Shown here: positions 56,221 through 64,000 of the stretch, piece after piece
Position numbering within the stretch: the first letter of the stretch is position 1
Layout: each line of letters starts with the position of its first letter
NCBI RefSeq assembly: GCF_014654365.1
Contig: NZ_BNAY01000002.1
Location: 929,718-993,717, forward strand
Direction of reading: 5' to 3'
Source: Amycolatopsis oliviviridis
GTDB taxonomy: Bacteria; Actinomycetota; Actinomycetes; Mycobacteriales; Pseudonocardiaceae
DNA length: 64,000 nt
Position numbers and translations under genes: made by a program
Notes under the pieces: generated by a model
Seen by the model: the letters and a program-made list of their open reading frames with translations, nothing else
The model's database searches: none
What the model was told of the DNA's origin: nothing

Positions 56221-58133
56221 ACCTGGCTCCCGGGGTGCGACGTCAGTTCTTCGTCGGTGTAGTACTTCCCCAGCTCGGACAGCTCGAACAACTCCAGCAG
56301 GTCCTGCCGCAGCGGGAGCTGTGCCTTGACCTCGATGCCGATGTCCGGCACCACCGGATTGTCGCCCGGCGTGGCCGAGCAGACCAGGAGTTTGTTGCGC
56401 CACTGGGGATCCATGCCCGGGTGGTCGTCCCGCGTGTGCCCGCCCCGGCTTTCGGTCCTGGTGAGCGCGGCCCTGGCGACGCATTCGCTGACCATCAGCA
56501 TGTTCCGGAGGTCGACGGCGAGGTGCCAGCCGGGATTGAACTGCCGGTGCCCCTCGACGGTGACCCGCTTGATCCGCTCGCGCAGTTCCCCGAGCTTCTC
56601 CAGCGCCCGCTCGATCTCCTCCGCTTTACGGATGATGCCGACCAGGTCGTTCATCGACTGCTGCAGTTCGGTGTGCAGGCTGTACGGGTTCTCCTCGACG
56701 CCGTCGCCCGGCGGGTCGAACGGCGCGAGCGCCATCGCCGCGGCGGCGTCCACATCGGACTGGCTGACCTTGGGACGTTCCTTCAGTTCCGCGACGTAGG
56801 ACGCGGCCCCGAGGCCCGCACGGCGGCCGAAGACGAGCAGATCCGAGAGTGAGTTTCCGCCGAGCCGGTTCGACCCGTGCATCCCGCCCGAGCACTCACC
56901 CGCGGCGAACAGCCCCGGCACACTCGACGACGCGGTGTCCGGGTCGACCTCGATCCCGCCCATCACGTAGTGACAGGTGGGGCCGACCTCCATCGGTTCC
57001 TTGGTGATGTCGACGTCGGCGAGTTCCTTGAACTGGTGGTACATCGACGGCAGCCGCTTGCGGATCTCCTCCGCGGGCAGCCTGCTGGCGATGTCGAGGA
57101 AGACCCCGCCGTGCGGCGATCCCCGGCCCGCTTTGACCTCGGAGTTGATCGCGCGCGCCACTTCGTCGCGCGGCAGCAGGTCCGGGGTGCGCCGGTTGTT
57201 GTCGGCGTCGGCGTACCAGCGGTCGGCTTCTTCCTCGCTGTCCGCGTACTGCCCCTTGAACACCTCGGGGACGTACTCGAACATGAACCGCTTGTCCTCG
57301 GTGTTCTTGAGGACACCGCCGTCACCGCGGACGCCTTCGGTGACCAGGATTCCCTTCACACTCGGCGGCCAGACCATGCCCGTCGGGTGGAACTGGACGA
57401 ACTCCATGTTGATGAGCTTCGCCCCGGCCCGCAGCGCCAGCGCGTGCCCGTCACCGGTGTACTCCCACGAGTTCGAGGTGACCTTGAACGATTTCCCGAT
57501 GCCGCCGGTGGCCAGCACCACCGCCGGCGATTCGAACAGGATGAACCGGCCGCTCTCGCGCCAATAGCCGAAAGCGCCCGAGATCCGGCCGTCTTCGGTC
57601 AGCAGCTCGGTGATCGTGCATTCGGCGAAGACCTTGATCCTCGCCTCGTAGTCACCGGTCTCCTTGAAGTCCTCTTGTTGCAGCGAAACGATTTTCTGCT
57701 GCATCGTGCGGATCAGTTCGAGCCCGGTGCGGTCCCCGACGTGCGCCAGCCGCGGGTACGTGTGCCCGCCGAAGTTGCGCTGGCTGATCCGGCCGTCGGC
57801 GGTGCGGTCGAACAACGCGCCGTAGGTCTCCAGTTCCCAGACCCGGTCCGGCGCCTCCCTGGCGTGGAGCTCGGCCATCCGCCAGTTGTTGAGGAACTTC
57901 CCGCCGCGCATGGTGTCGCGGAAGTGCACCTGCCAGTTGTCGTTCGAGTTCGCGTTGCCCATCGACGCCGCGCAGCCGCCTTCGGCCATCACCGTGTGCG
58001 CCTTGCCGAACAGCGATTTGCACACCACCGCGACGCTGAAGCCGCGTTCACGGGCTTCGATGACCGCGCGGAGGCCGGCACCGCCGGCACCGATCACCAC
58101 CACGTCGTAGTTGAGCCGTTCGACCTCGGTCAT
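56217..58133 (-). CDS. sdhA: succinate dehydrogenase flavoprotein subunit (Sdh1 type)
   Basis: This 638-residue FAD subunit oxidises succinate to fumarate. The Rossmann motif is at 12-20 (VVIGAGGAG). His46 in AHTVMAEGG is the expected site of covalent FAD attachment. QFHPTG and a C-terminal R-S-R-G-G-H-type motif (TESRGGHTRDDHPGMD) bind dicarboxylates. The ATG at 58133 is preferred; a GTG four codons upstream lies on the GAGG sequence. The stop overlaps sdhB. It belongs to the Sdh1 group of actinobacterial enzymes with a single five-helix anchor. Confidence 0.93.
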   Translation of the reverse strand: MTEVERLNYDVVVIGAGGAGLRAVIEARERGFSVAVVCKSLFGKAHTVMAEGGCAASMGNANSNDNWQVHFRDTMRGGKFLNNWRMAELHAREAPDRVWELETYGALFDRTADGRISQRNFGGHTYPRLAHVGDRTGLELIRTMQQKIVSLQQEDFKETGDYEARIKVFAECTITELLTEDGRISGAFGYWRESGRFILFESPAVVLATGGIGKSFKVTSNSWEYTGDGHALALRAGAKLINMEFVQFHPTGMVWPPSVKGILVTEGVRGDGGVLKNTEDKRFMFEYVPEVFKGQYADSEEEADRWYADADNNRRTPDLLPRDEVARAINSEVKAGRGSPHGGVFLDIASRLPAEEIRKRLPSMYHQFKELADVDITKEPMEVGPTCHYVMGGIEVDPDTASSSVPGLFAAGECSGGMHGSNRLGGNSLSDLLVFGRRAGLGAASYVAELKERPKVSQSDVDAAAAMALAPFDPPGDGVEENPYSLHTELQQSMNDLVGIIRKAEEIERALEKLGELRERIKRVTVEGHRQFNPGWHLAVDLRNMLMVSECVARAALTRTESRGGHTRDDHPGMDPQWRNKLLVCSATPGDNPVVPDIGIEVKAQLPLRQDLLELFELSELGKYYTDEELTSHPGSQV

Positions 58134-58185
58134 AGAAAGAGCCACCTCAAAGCTTTGTCGCCGGGGACGGGAGAATCCCGCGCCG

Positions 58186-59016
58186 CTAGTTGATGAACCG
58201 CAGATCCGAGATCGCGCCGCTGGACACGAGCATCACGTAGAGGTCGGTCAGCACGAGCGTGCCGAGCGTCGTCCACGCCAGCGCCATGTGGCGGGTGTTG
58301 AGCTTCGTCACCTGGGTCCAAATCCAGTAGCGGACCGGATGTTTGGAGAAGTGCTTGAGCCTGCCGCCGGTCACGTGCCGGCACGAATGGCACGACAGCG
58401 TGTACGCCCACAACAGGATCACGTTGCCGGTCAGCACGATGTTGCCGAGCCCGAAACCGAACCCGCCGTCGATGCCGTGGAACGCGGTGATCGCGTCGTA
58501 CGTGTTGATCAGCGAGACGACCACGGCCACGTAGAAGAAGTAGCGGTGGACGTTCTGGATGATCAGCGGCAGCCGGGTCTCCCCGGTGTACTTCGCGTGC
58601 GGTTCGGCGACCGCGCACGCGGGCGGCGAGAACCAGACGGCCCGGTAGTAGGCCTTGCGGTAGTAGTAGCAGGTCAGCCGGAAGCCCAGCAGGAACGGCA
58701 GGACGAGGAAGCCGAGCGGGATGAAACCCGGCAGTTCACCGAACCAGGCCCCGAAATGCCGGGAGCCTTCGACGCAGGATTCCGAGACGCAAGGCGAATA
58801 GAACGGCGTCAGGTAGTGATACTCGGGCACCCAGTACGCAGTGCGCACGAAGGCCCTGATGGTCGCGTAGATGATGAAGGCGGAGAGACCGAGGACGGTC
58901 AGCAGCGGGGACAGCCACCACCGGTCGGTGCGCAGCGTTTTCTCGGCGATCCGGGCCCGCGACGGTGCGCGGACCCCCGTACCCCGTCCGGCTTCCTTGC
59001 CGGCGGGGGCGCTCAC
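58186..59016 (-). CDS. sdhC: succinate dehydrogenase membrane anchor (Sdh1 type, Rv0249c-like)
   Basis: This 276-residue membrane protein has five hydrophobic helices (about 35-55, 98-115, 150-170, 190-210 and 248-266) and histidines suited to haem binding (NVHRYFF, CHSCRH, NTRHMAL). It docks SdhA/B and reduces quinone. A cysteine pair (PCVSESCVEGS) lies in the first outer loop. The ATG overlaps the stop of the small upstream gene (ATGA). The order small protein-anchor-flavoprotein-FeS is that of Rv0250c-Rv0247c. Confidence 0.9.
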   Translation of the reverse strand: MSAPAGKEAGRGTGVRAPSRARIAEKTLRTDRWWLSPLLTVLGLSAFIIYATIRAFVRTAYWVPEYHYLTPFYSPCVSESCVEGSRHFGAWFGELPGFIPLGFLVLPFLLGFRLTCYYYRKAYYRAVWFSPPACAVAEPHAKYTGETRLPLIIQNVHRYFFYVAVVVSLINTYDAITAFHGIDGGFGFGLGNIVLTGNVILLWAYTLSCHSCRHVTGGRLKHFSKHPVRYWIWTQVTKLNTRHMALAWTTLGTLVLTDLYVMLVSSGAISDLRFIN

Positions 59017-59300
59017 CGCTGGTCGCGCTTGTAGCCGCCGACGCCTTCGTCATCGGCGCCGTGCCAGAGCGCCGGGTCGTACGGCGTATCGGGCACAGGG
59101 ACGCGTTCGGCGGCCTTCGCCTGCGCGGGTACCGCGTGCGGGGTCGTGTCCAGATCCGTCGCGTCGATGTCGAGCCGCTCCACGTCGTTCGCCAGGCGCC
59201 GTACCGCCGACGCGTCGCCGTATCGGGATCGCAGCGCGCCGACGCACTGCCTCAGCTGACCGATGGCTCGCCGAAGCTCGGCGATCTCTGTGGTGGACAT
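59013..59300 (-). CDS. small conserved protein of the Sdh1 operon (Rv0250c-like)
   Basis: This 95-residue soluble protein is helical at the N-terminus (TEIAELRRAIGQLRQCVGAL) and ends in a proline-rich, polar tail (VPVPDTPYDPALWHGADDEG). It has no known function but regularly heads the Sdh1 operon in actinobacteria, which suggests an assembly or regulatory role. GGGAGG is 5 nt before the ATG at 59300, and the stop overlaps the sdhC start. A CRP/GlxR-like site lies about 90 nt upstream. Confidence 0.78.
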   Translation of the reverse strand: MSTTEIAELRRAIGQLRQCVGALRSRYGDASAVRRLANDVERLDIDATDLDTTPHAVPAQAKAAERVPVPDTPYDPALWHGADDEGVGGYKRDQR

Positions 59301-59390
59301 CGGTACCTCCCGATGGTCGGTTCGGTTGGCCGCTTGAGCCTTCGAGGGCAAGCGATCCTCGCCATCTCGACTCTGCCGCGCGTTGTGCAA

Positions 59391-59406
59391 TGTGACAAGT
59401 AGCACA
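59391..59406. promoter_or_regulatory. CRP/GlxR-type site upstream of the Sdh1 operon
   Basis: TGTGA-CAAGTA-GCACA matches the cAMP-receptor consensus TGTGA-N6-TCACA at all but one base. It lies in the 262-nt gap between the sdh operon and edd; a CGTGAC/GTCACG inverted repeat (59421-59436) follows. Confidence 0.5.
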
Positions 59407-59453
59407 GTAGAACCTAAGGGCGTGACGGAGGTCACGCGAGTCGATCTTCTGTA

Positions 59454-59483
59454 TCGATTTTGATTCGGGCTTTCCCCTAGGTT
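59454..59483 (+). promoter_or_regulatory. putative edd promoter
   Basis: TCGATT (59454-59459) and TAGGTT (59478-59483) at 18 nt spacing, giving a leader of about 70 nt. Confidence 0.35.
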
Positions 59484-59562
59484 ACTGTGGCCACTGTCAC
59501 GACCCAGCGACGTCAGCGTTGCCGTCCCGCGGACCACCACGACCAGTGATCCGGAGCCGGAC

Positions 59563-61452
59563 ATGAGCACCGCCCCGAACGTCCACCCCATCATCGCCGA
59601 AGTCACCGGGCGCATCGCCGCCCGCAGCTCCGAGACCCGCGCCGCGTACCTCGAGCGCGTCGCCGCCGCCCACGAGGAAGGGCCGGTCCGGCGCGGGCTC
59701 GACTGCAGCAACCTCGCCCACGGCTTCGCCGCCATGGAAGGTGTCGACAAAGCGGCACTGCGCGCCGCGCGGGCGCCGGGCGTCGCGATCGTCTCGTCCT
59801 ACAACGACATGCTTTCGGCGCACCAGCCGATGCAGGAGTATCCCGCGATGCTGAAGGGGTCGGTCCGCCAGGCGGGCGGCGTGGCCCAGTTCGCCGGCGG
59901 TGTGCCCGCGATGTGCGACGGCGTCACCCAGGGCCGCCCGGGGATGGAGCTCTCGCTGTTCAGCCGCGAGGTGATCGCGATGTCGACCGCGATCGCGCTC
60001 TCCCACGACATGTTCGACGCGGCGCTGCTGCTCGGCGTCTGCGACAAGATCGTCCCCGGCCTGTTGATCGGGGCGCTGTCGTTCGGGCACCTCCCGGCGA
60101 TCCTCGTACCCGCCGGGCCGATGAACTCGGGCCTGCCGAACAAGGAGAAGGCGCGCGTGCGCCAGCTCTACGCCGAGGGCAAAGCGACCCGCGAAGACCT
60201 GCTGGACGCCGAAGCGGCTTCGTATCACTCGGCGGGAACGTGCACGTTCTACGGCACGGCCAACTCGAACCAGATGGTCGTCGAGGTGATGGGCCTGCAC
60301 CTGCCGGGAGCCAGCTTCGTGCAGCCGAACTCCCCGCTGCGTCGGGTGCTCACCGAGGAGGCCGGGCGACGCATCGTGAAGCTCGCGCGCGGCGAGGAGT
60401 ACACCCCGGTCTCGCGGGTGATCGACGAGAAGGCCGTCGTCAACGGCGTCATCGCGCTGCTCGCCACGGGCGGTTCGACCAACCACACGATGCACCTCGT
60501 CGCGATCGCCGCGGCCGCGGGCATCCAGCTGACCTGGGACGACTTCTCGGATCTGTCGTCGGTGATCCCGCTGCTGGCCCGCGTGTACCCGAACGGCAGC
60601 GCGGACATCAACCACTTCCACGCCGCCGGGGGCATCCAGTTCCTGGTCGGCACGCTGCTCGACGCGGGCCTGCTGCACGAGGACGTCCAGACCGTCGCCG
60701 GCCCGGGGCTGGACCGCTACCGGCAGGAACCGATCCTCTCCGACGGCGAGTTGGTCTGGCGCGACGTGCCGACGCGCAGCCTCGACGAGGACGTCCTCCG
60801 CCCGGTGTGGCGTCCCTTCGCCGCCGACGGCGGGCTGCGGATGGTCGCGGGCAACCTCGGCCGCGCCGTGATCAAGGTGTCCGCGGTGGCTCCGGAGCAC
60901 CGGACCGTCGAGGCCCCGGCGCGGGTGTTCACCGACCAGAAGTCCTTCAAGGACGCTTTCGAAGCGGGCGAGCTGAACCGCGACGTCGTCGTGGTCATCC
61001 GGCAGCAGGGCCCGCAGGCCAACGGGATGCCGGAACTGCACGGGCTCACCCCGGCGCTCGGGGTGCTGATGGATCGCGGATACCAGGTGGCGTTGCTCAC
61101 CGACGGGCGGATGTCCGGCGCGTCCGGCAAGATCCCGGCGGCGATCCAGGTGACCCCGGAAGCCGCCGTGGGCGGCCCGATCGCGCGGATCGCCGACGGC
61201 GACGTCGTCCGCCTCGACGCCAAGGCCGGGACACTGGACGTCTTCGTGGGTGACGAAGAACTCGCCCGCCGTGAACTGGTGGACTCCCCGCCTTCGGAGG
61301 CATCCTGGACCGGCACCGGCCGGGAGCTGTTCGCGGCGCTGCGCCGCGCGGTCGGCCCCGCCGATCAGGGCGCGAGCGTGTTCGGACCGCTCACGCCGGA
61401 ACACTTCGGCGCTCCGGCGCACACGTTGACCCCTGTGGAGGTAACCCAGTGA
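59563..61452 (+). CDS. edd: 6-phosphogluconate dehydratase
   Basis: This 629-residue Fe-S dehydratase of the IlvD/Edd family converts 6-phosphogluconate to 2-keto-3-deoxy-6-phosphogluconate in the Entner-Doudoroff pathway. Cluster-region cysteines are visible in [20 protein letters not shown] and [14 protein letters not shown]. Length and the paired aldolase gene distinguish it from dihydroxy-acid dehydratase. GGAG is about 7 nt before the ATG at 59563. The stop overlaps the eda start (GTGA), so both enzymes come from one message. Confidence 0.94.
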   Translation: MSTAPNVHPIIAEVTGRIAARSSETRAAYLERVAAAHEEGPVRRGLDCSNLAHGFAAMEGVDKAALRAARAPGVAIVSSYNDMLSAHQPMQEYPAMLKGSVRQAGGVAQFAGGVPAMCDGVTQGRPGMELSLFSREVIAMSTAIALSHDMFDAALLLGVCDKIVPGLLIGALSFGHLPAILVPAGPMNSGLPNKEKARVRQLYAEGKATREDLLDAEAASYHSAGTCTFYGTANSNQMVVEVMGLHLPGASFVQPNSPLRRVLTEEAGRRIVKLARGEEYTPVSRVIDEKAVVNGVIALLATGGSTNHTMHLVAIAAAAGIQLTWDDFSDLSSVIPLLARVYPNGSADINHFHAAGGIQFLVGTLLDAGLLHEDVQTVAGPGLDRYRQEPILSDGELVWRDVPTRSLDEDVLRPVWRPFAADGGLRMVAGNLGRAVIKVSAVAPEHRTVEAPARVFTDQKSFKDAFEAGELNRDVVVVIRQQGPQANGMPELHGLTPALGVLMDRGYQVALLTDGRMSGASGKIPAAIQVTPEAAVGGPIARIADGDVVRLDAKAGTLDVFVGDEELARRELVDSPPSEASWTGTGRELFAALRRAVGPADQGASVFGPLTPEHFGAPAHTLTPVEVTQ

Positions 61453-62069
61453 CCACCGGCGCAGACCTGCTCGGCCTGTCCCCCGTGATGCCCGTCGTCG
61501 TGCTCGACGACGCCGCCGACGCGGTGCCCACCGCGCGGGCCCTGCTCGCGGGCGGGATCGGCGTGATCGAGCTGACCCTGCGCACCCCGGCGGCCCTCGC
61601 CTCCATCGAGCGGATCGCCGCGGAGGTCCCGGAGATCGTCATCGGCGCCGGGACCGTGACCGCGCCCGAGCACGCCAAGCAGGCCGCCGACGCGGGCGCG
61701 AAGTTCCTGGTCACGCCGGGCTGCACGGACTCGGTGCTGGACGCCGCGTTCGACACCGGCCTGCCGTTCCTGCCGGGCGCGAGCACGGTGTCCGAGGCGA
61801 TGCGGCTGGCCGAACGCGGACTGACCGCGCTGAAATTCTTCCCCGCCGAGGCCAGCGGCGGTGTGGCGTACCTGAAGTCGATCGGCGGTCCGCTGCCCGG
61901 GCTGCGTTTCTGCCCGACCGGCGGAATCACCGTGAAGACCGCGCCGGACTACCTCGCACTGTCCAATGTGGGCTGCATCGGTGGTTCGTGGCTGACGCCG
62001 AAGGACGCGTTGGCGGCCAAGGACTTCGGGAAGATCGAGGCCTTCGCGGCGGAGGCTTCAAAGCTCTGA
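61449..62069 (+). CDS. eda: 2-keto-3-deoxy-6-phosphogluconate aldolase
   Basis: This 206-residue TIM-barrel aldolase splits KDPG to pyruvate and glyceraldehyde 3-phosphate. The catalytic glutamate is in IELTLRT and the Schiff-base lysine in ALKFFPAE (about residue 127). The phosphate-binding TGGIT motif follows. The GTG at 61449 has GGAGG 7 nt upstream and a 4-bp overlap with edd. The two genes give a complete Entner-Doudoroff branch from 6-phosphogluconate. Confidence 0.94.
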   Translation: MTTGADLLGLSPVMPVVVLDDAADAVPTARALLAGGIGVIELTLRTPAALASIERIAAEVPEIVIGAGTVTAPEHAKQAADAGAKFLVTPGCTDSVLDAAFDTGLPFLPGASTVSEAMRLAERGLTALKFFPAEASGGVAYLKSIGGPLPGLRFCPTGGITVKTAPDYLALSNVGCIGGSWLTPKDALAAKDFGKIEAFAAEASKL

Positions 62070-62077
62070 TCGTTTTC

Positions 62078-62109
62078 GTGAAGGCCACCTTCTCGGAGGT
62101 GGCCTTCAC
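62078..62109. repeat. short inverted repeat, bidirectional terminator (GAA-N7-TTC family)
   Basis: Perfect 13-nt arms (GTGAAGGCCACCT) flank a 6-nt loop; the core GAAGGCCACCTTC is at 62080-62092 and runs into the loop. TTTT stretches lie on both sides. It separates convergent eda and the GNAT gene. It is the smallest member of the family. Confidence 0.75.
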
Positions 62110-62114
62110 TGTTT

Positions 62115-62552
62115 TCAGAGCGGGAGCTGGTACTGGATGAAGCCCCGGTTGACCGCGACCTGGTCGTACAGGCGCCGCGCGGTGGCGTTGGATTCCTTGG
62201 TGTGCCAGTAAACGCGGCCGCAGTCACGGTCGCGCGCCCAGTCGGCGACCGCCTCGATCAGTGCCCGCGCGACACCTTTGCCCCGGGATTCCGGCGCGGT
62301 GAACAGATCCTGCAGGTAACAGACGTCGGTGAGCGCGGAAGTGCTGGGATGCACCAGGAAGTGCGTGATCCCGACGAGCTCGCCGTCCACGCGGGCGCCG
62401 AGCGCGTGCATCCGCTCCCCTACGCGGAATTCGTGCCAGGCGCGGTCGTAGACCTCTTGGTGCGCAACACGTTCGTAGAAGGCGATGTACGCGCGGAACA
62501 GCTTTTCCCAGGCTTCGCGGTCTTCGGGCTTCAGTGGCTCGATGGTGATCAT
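62115..62552 (-). CDS. GNAT-family N-acetyltransferase
   Basis: This 145-residue acetyltransferase has the GNAT fold with an acetyl-CoA loop ([15 protein letters not shown] around 89-103) and the C-terminal [16 protein letters not shown] motif typical of small-molecule or spermidine-type members. The acceptor is unknown. GGAGG lies 5-6 nt before the ATG at 62552; an earlier start in frame lacks a site. It is convergent with eda. Confidence 0.85.
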   Translation of the reverse strand: MITIEPLKPEDREAWEKLFRAYIAFYERVAHQEVYDRAWHEFRVGERMHALGARVDGELVGITHFLVHPSTSALTDVCYLQDLFTAPESRGKGVARALIEAVADWARDRDCGRVYWHTKESNATARRLYDQVAVNRGFIQYQLPL

Positions 62553-62637
62553 GTCGTCCTCCCAGTGATCACCCGAGCCTAGGGTTTCGCCGCTGTCCCG
62601 CGTGTGGCCACTCACGCGGTAAAGCGAGCTGCCACTC

Positions 62638-63081
62638 TCAGCTGACGGCTTGTTTCACCAGGGCGGCGACGCGCTTCTTCACCGCGGGGGTGGCTTCGGT
62701 CAGCGCGAAGGCGGTCGCCCACATCGCGCCGTCGTCCAGCTGGGCCTCTTCGTTGAAGCCGAGCGTCGCGTACCGCGTCTTGAACTTGGCCGCCGCCTGG
62801 AAGAAGCAGACGATCTTGCCGTCCAGGGCGTACGCGGGCTGGCCGTACCAGAGCTTCGGCGCGAGCATCGGGGCGTTCGCCTTCACGACCGCGTGGACCA
62901 GTTCGGCCAGCACCCGGTCCTCGTCGGTCATCTCGGCGATCTTCTCGACCACGTCCTGCTCCGCCGCAGCCGCTTTGTCGGCGGCCGAGCCACGGCGCGC
63001 GGCCTTCTTCATGTCCCGGGCGTGTTCCTTCATCGCGGCCTTCTCTTCGGCCGTGAATCCTTCGTACGTGGTGGTGGTCAT
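62638..63081 (-). CDS. DUF1801-like (YdhG/YjbR-type) protein
   Basis: This 147-residue protein has a lysine- and alanine-rich helical N-terminal half ([20 protein letters not shown]) and a C-terminal DUF1801 region ([20 protein letters not shown], then [18 protein letters not shown]). Such small domains are widespread and have no assigned chemistry. AAGGAGA lies 7-8 nt before the ATG at 63081. It is 50 nt downstream of the VOC gene on the same strand, so the two may be cotranscribed. Confidence 0.75.
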   Translation of the reverse strand: MTTTTYEGFTAEEKAAMKEHARDMKKAARRGSAADKAAAAEQDVVEKIAEMTDEDRVLAELVHAVVKANAPMLAPKLWYGQPAYALDGKIVCFFQAAAKFKTRYATLGFNEEAQLDDGAMWATAFALTEATPAVKKRVAALVKQAVS

Positions 63082-63131
63082 GACGGTTTCTCCTTGATAG
63101 GCGGCGAGCGGGGGCATCCGGAAGTGGCACA

Positions 63132-63755
63132 TCAGGACTGGGCGGCGAGAGTGGAGGTCTCCCAGGCGAAGCCGTCCGGGTCGGTGAACGGGGCGGGGCC
63201 GCAGATCGCGATCCGGTGCGAGCCGGTGCCCTCCGGGGCGACGCCGGCGTCCTTGGCCAGGGCCTTGCGCCGGTACAGCGCCAGCTTGACCGGGTCCGAG
63301 CCGGATTCGAACTCGACGTACATGCGGCCGAAGCTCTTCCCGACGGTGAGGCCGTGCTCGGCGTAGAACTTCTTGCTCGCGGCCACGTCGGCGACGCCCA
63401 GCAGCAGGACGATGTCGTCGAACTCGCGGGCGGCCGGGCCGGTGTTCTTCTTCGCCGAGGTGGCGATCTTCCAGATCGCGCCGTCCGGGGCCTGGACGGT
63501 GCCGCCGTAACCCCACATCGACTTCGTGGCGGGCTTGATCACGGTCGCGCCGCCGGCGACGGCGGCTTCGATGAGCGCGTCGGCGTTGGCGGGCTGGGAG
63601 ACCGTGAGGGAGAGGGTGTAGCCGCGGAAGCCGGTGGAGGGCTCCTGCGAGGCGCGCAGGCGCAGCTGGGTGTCGAGCCCGAAGGCGGTGGAGTAGAAGC
63701 GTTCGGCGGCCTCGGTGTCGGCCACTTCGAGGGTGATGGCGTCGATGAAGTTCAT
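63132..63755 (-). CDS. VOC/glyoxalase-superfamily protein (two domains)
   Basis: This 207-residue protein has two vicinal-oxygen-chelate modules (about 1-100 and 108-202). The first has AITLEVADTEAAERFYSTAF and APDGAIWKIA; the second has LLLGVADVAASKKFYAEHG and TDPDGFAWE. Metal ligands are only partly conserved, so it may bind rather than convert its ligand. The mRNA is probably leaderless: TAGCGT lies 7 nt before the ATG. It heads a short unit with the DUF1801 gene. Confidence 0.82.
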   Translation of the reverse strand: MNFIDAITLEVADTEAAERFYSTAFGLDTQLRLRASQEPSTGFRGYTLSLTVSQPANADALIEAAVAGGATVIKPATKSMWGYGGTVQAPDGAIWKIATSAKKNTGPAAREFDDIVLLLGVADVAASKKFYAEHGLTVGKSFGRMYVEFESGSDPVKLALYRRKALAKDAGVAPEGTGSHRIAICGPAPFTDPDGFAWETSTLAAQS

Positions 63756-64000
63756 GCCGGTAACGCTATTTCCGGGCGGGCTTCCGGTGCTTCTTGATTC
63801 CTGATCGGTCTCATCGGCGCTGGTCAGGACACCGTGGATGCCCTCCGAGACATGGCGGTCAGGGTGGTCGTGAGTGGCAAGTGTCGTTCTAACGCCACTC
63901 GTATTTGCTTACCTACTGGTGTGGCTGGCGAGTGTGGAGAGATTCGGGGGCACGAACGTCTCAGATCCGGTCAGCGGCGGAGCCCTGCTTCGCCTCGGTG
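63756..64000. other. gene-poor window end with degenerate hairpin
   Basis: No gene is supported. GAGTGGC (63872-63878) pairs with GCCACTC (63894-63900) around an inner GTT-ct-AAC; the left half resembles the sdhB terminator. A minus-strand frame open to the window edge ends with TGA at 63961-63963 after 12 codons and could be the C-terminus of a neighbouring gene, but this is too short to judge. Confidence 0.4.
63763..63768 (-). promoter_or_regulatory. leaderless -10 element of the VOC gene
   Basis: TAGCGT on the minus strand, 7 nt from the ATG; identical to the element at 54481. Confidence 0.5.

Overview
The window is high-GC actinobacterial DNA. Gene content and order point to the order Pseudonocardiales, and an Amycolatopsis-like soil actinomycete is my best guess. 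Three blocks keep the gene order known from Mycobacterium tuberculosis: the mce4/cholesterol block (Rv3500c-Rv3506), the nrdR-LysM-lexA-hflX-dapF-miaA-Rv2728c-DUF349-Rv2732c-miaB block (around Rv2718c-Rv2733c) and the Sdh1 operon (Rv0247c-Rv0250c). Genus assignment is inference; no rRNA is present. I see no insertion sequence, prophage, integrase or CRISPR array. This is chromosomal core and near-core sequence.

Region 1 (1-8.5 kb) is a steroid side-chain degradation island. It holds the lipid-importer permeases yrbE4B/yrbE4A, two short-chain dehydrogenases, ferredoxin fdxD, the acyl-CoA dehydrogenase pair fadE26/fadE27 and ligase fadD17. A textbook KstR operator lies between the divergent halves. 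A TetR regulator and a SnoaL-like protein follow. Region 2 (8.5-13.3 kb) pairs a GNAT/acyl-CoA-synthetase-like lysine acetyltransferase with the deacetylase AcuC, then a sulfurtransferase. Region 3 (13.4-17.5 kb) is ideR-galK-galE, with a DUF4192 gene overlapping from the other strand. Region 4 (17.6-31 kb) is a series of small units: secreted M23 and S15 peptidases, a MuiA-type protein, a CBS protein, a metallopeptidase operon, prolyl oligopeptidase, a Gdx/SugE exporter with azoreductase and TetR, CGNR and DUF2293 proteins, a DoxX-like protein and a P-loop protein.

Region 5 (31-50 kb) is the nucleotide/SOS/RNA-modification block: class II ribonucleotide reductase nrdJ with nrdR, a LysM division-inhibitor candidate divergent from lexA over three SOS boxes, hflX, an ArsR/MFS pair, dapF, miaA, a DUF349 gene behind a structured leader, miaB, and a TAXI lipoprotein facing a two-component system. 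Region 6 (50.6-64 kb) holds a glutamate-type ABC importer (gluABCD-like), a methyltransferase-like protein, tRNA-Arg(ACG), a previously unremarked 23-codon ORF with its own terminator, the Sdh1 operon, Entner-Doudoroff edd-eda, and small GNAT, DUF1801 and VOC genes.

Two features run through the whole window. First, at least seven long, near-perfect inverted repeats sit at ends of transcription units and share a 13-nt core GAA-N7-TTC. They look like a dispersed family recruited as (bidirectional) terminators. Second, nine genes have a TANNNT hexamer exactly 6-7 nt before the start codon, the signature of leaderless mRNAs. The candidate new biology is the palindrome family, the tiny ORF at 55276-55347, the structured DUF349 leader and a motif array at 37563-37702.
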